A stretch of 32,481 bases of DNA from Chlamydiota bacterium (GTDB lineage Bacteria; Chlamydiota; Chlamydiia; Chlamydiales; JAJFMI01), in the NCBI GenBank assembly GCA_021772235.1, contig JAJFMI010000007.1, positions 1-32,481 on the forward strand, read 5' to 3'. Below the pieces are notes generated by a model that was not told the origin of the DNA, made no database searches, and saw only the letters and a list, made by a program, of their open reading frames with translations. The position numbers and the translations under genes are program-made. Of the stretch, positions 32,345 to 32,481 are shown piece after piece (position 1 is the stretch's first letter; the number at the start of each line of letters is the position of its first letter).

Positions 32345-32481
32345 CAGAATCCCCAGCCATAGACTATAGCAAATTGGGGTTTTTCTTGTTTAGGAAGGTA
32401 GATCGCTTGGAGTTGAACAAAGGAGTGTTTATTTCTTCTAATTTCGATTTCTCTTCCGAGAAGTATTTCTGGGTAAAGTTC
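32344..32481 (-). CDS. small outer-membrane beta-barrel family protein, C-terminal part (cut by window edge)
   Basis: The last 45 residues of a protein are visible. They contain P-E-I-L-L-G-R-E, the counterpart of P-E-I-I-F-G-K-Q in the paralogues at 27590, 28252 and 29317, and end in Y-G-W-G-F. This is the fourth member of the family in the window. The stop codon overlaps the epmB start by one base. The start lies outside the window, so length and signal peptide cannot be judged. Confidence 0.6.
   Translation of the reverse strand, partial: ELYPEILLGREIEIRRNKHSFVQLQAIYLPKQEKPQFAIVYGWGF

Overview
The window reads as chromosomal DNA of an environmental (Parachlamydiales-type) chlamydia. The signs are a nucleotide transporter of the ATP/ADP translocase (NTT) class, an RsbU phosphatase with a periplasmic sensor, a DUF2709 gene next to tsaE and dnaQ, leucine dehydrogenase, a polA-coaE-rho-sppA cluster like that of Chlamydia, and host-interaction genes (eukaryote-like kinase, M91-type metallopeptidase, LicD protein). 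The genus cannot be fixed from sequence alone; the moderate GC content would suit a Waddlia-like organism. No rRNA, tRNA, CRISPR array, integrase or complete insertion sequence was seen.

Layout. 1-2755: the 5' end of a probable rsgA and a SpoU methyltransferase on the minus strand, diverging from rsbU. 2898-5303: pcnB, a one-helix hypothetical protein and a small holin-like membrane protein. 5445-8163: an exported hypothetical, a GT-B glycosyltransferase and an Rpn/PD-(D/E)XK nuclease-like protein. 8207-13812: sppA-polA-coaE-rho, transcribed leftwards with 4-26 bp overlaps. 14003-18790: ntt-dedA-pgsA-gltP-licD, a tightly overlapped membrane/transport operon with a good promoter crossed by an inverted repeat. 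18859-22546: DUF2709-tsaE-engB-dnaQ-pgk, with a 46-bp near-perfect palindrome between dnaQ and pgk. 22679-26482: an Inc-like membrane protein, then ldh and argS. 26468-32481: an accessory island holding an M91-type peptidase, small outer-membrane barrel paralogues, a truncated DUF4143 protein, a Ser/Thr kinase and epmB.

The most unusual part is argS and what follows. The 586-position argS frame is intact except for three in-frame stop codons within 24 nt (25271-25294), with neither frame nor expected length disturbed. Two more copies of the argS 3' end (27432-27570 and 29181-29297) lie downstream in the same orientation. Copy 3 differs from copy 1 by about 20%, mostly at silent positions, so they look like pieces of separately evolving argS genes rather than decayed local duplicates. 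Each extra tail is followed about 20 bp later by a convergent outer-membrane-barrel gene. The locus therefore looks like a hotspot where [argS 3' end + omp] units were added, and where an effector-like peptidase was inserted exactly at the stop codon of the first argS.

How the genes work together: ntt imports host nucleotides; pgsA, dedA and gltP handle phospholipid synthesis, membrane-lipid transport and amino/dicarboxylic acid uptake; polA, dnaQ, coaE, rho, engB, tsaE, pcnB, spoU, rsgA and epmB are housekeeping replication, RNA and translation genes. RsbU is expected to link metabolite sensing to the sigma-factor partner switch.
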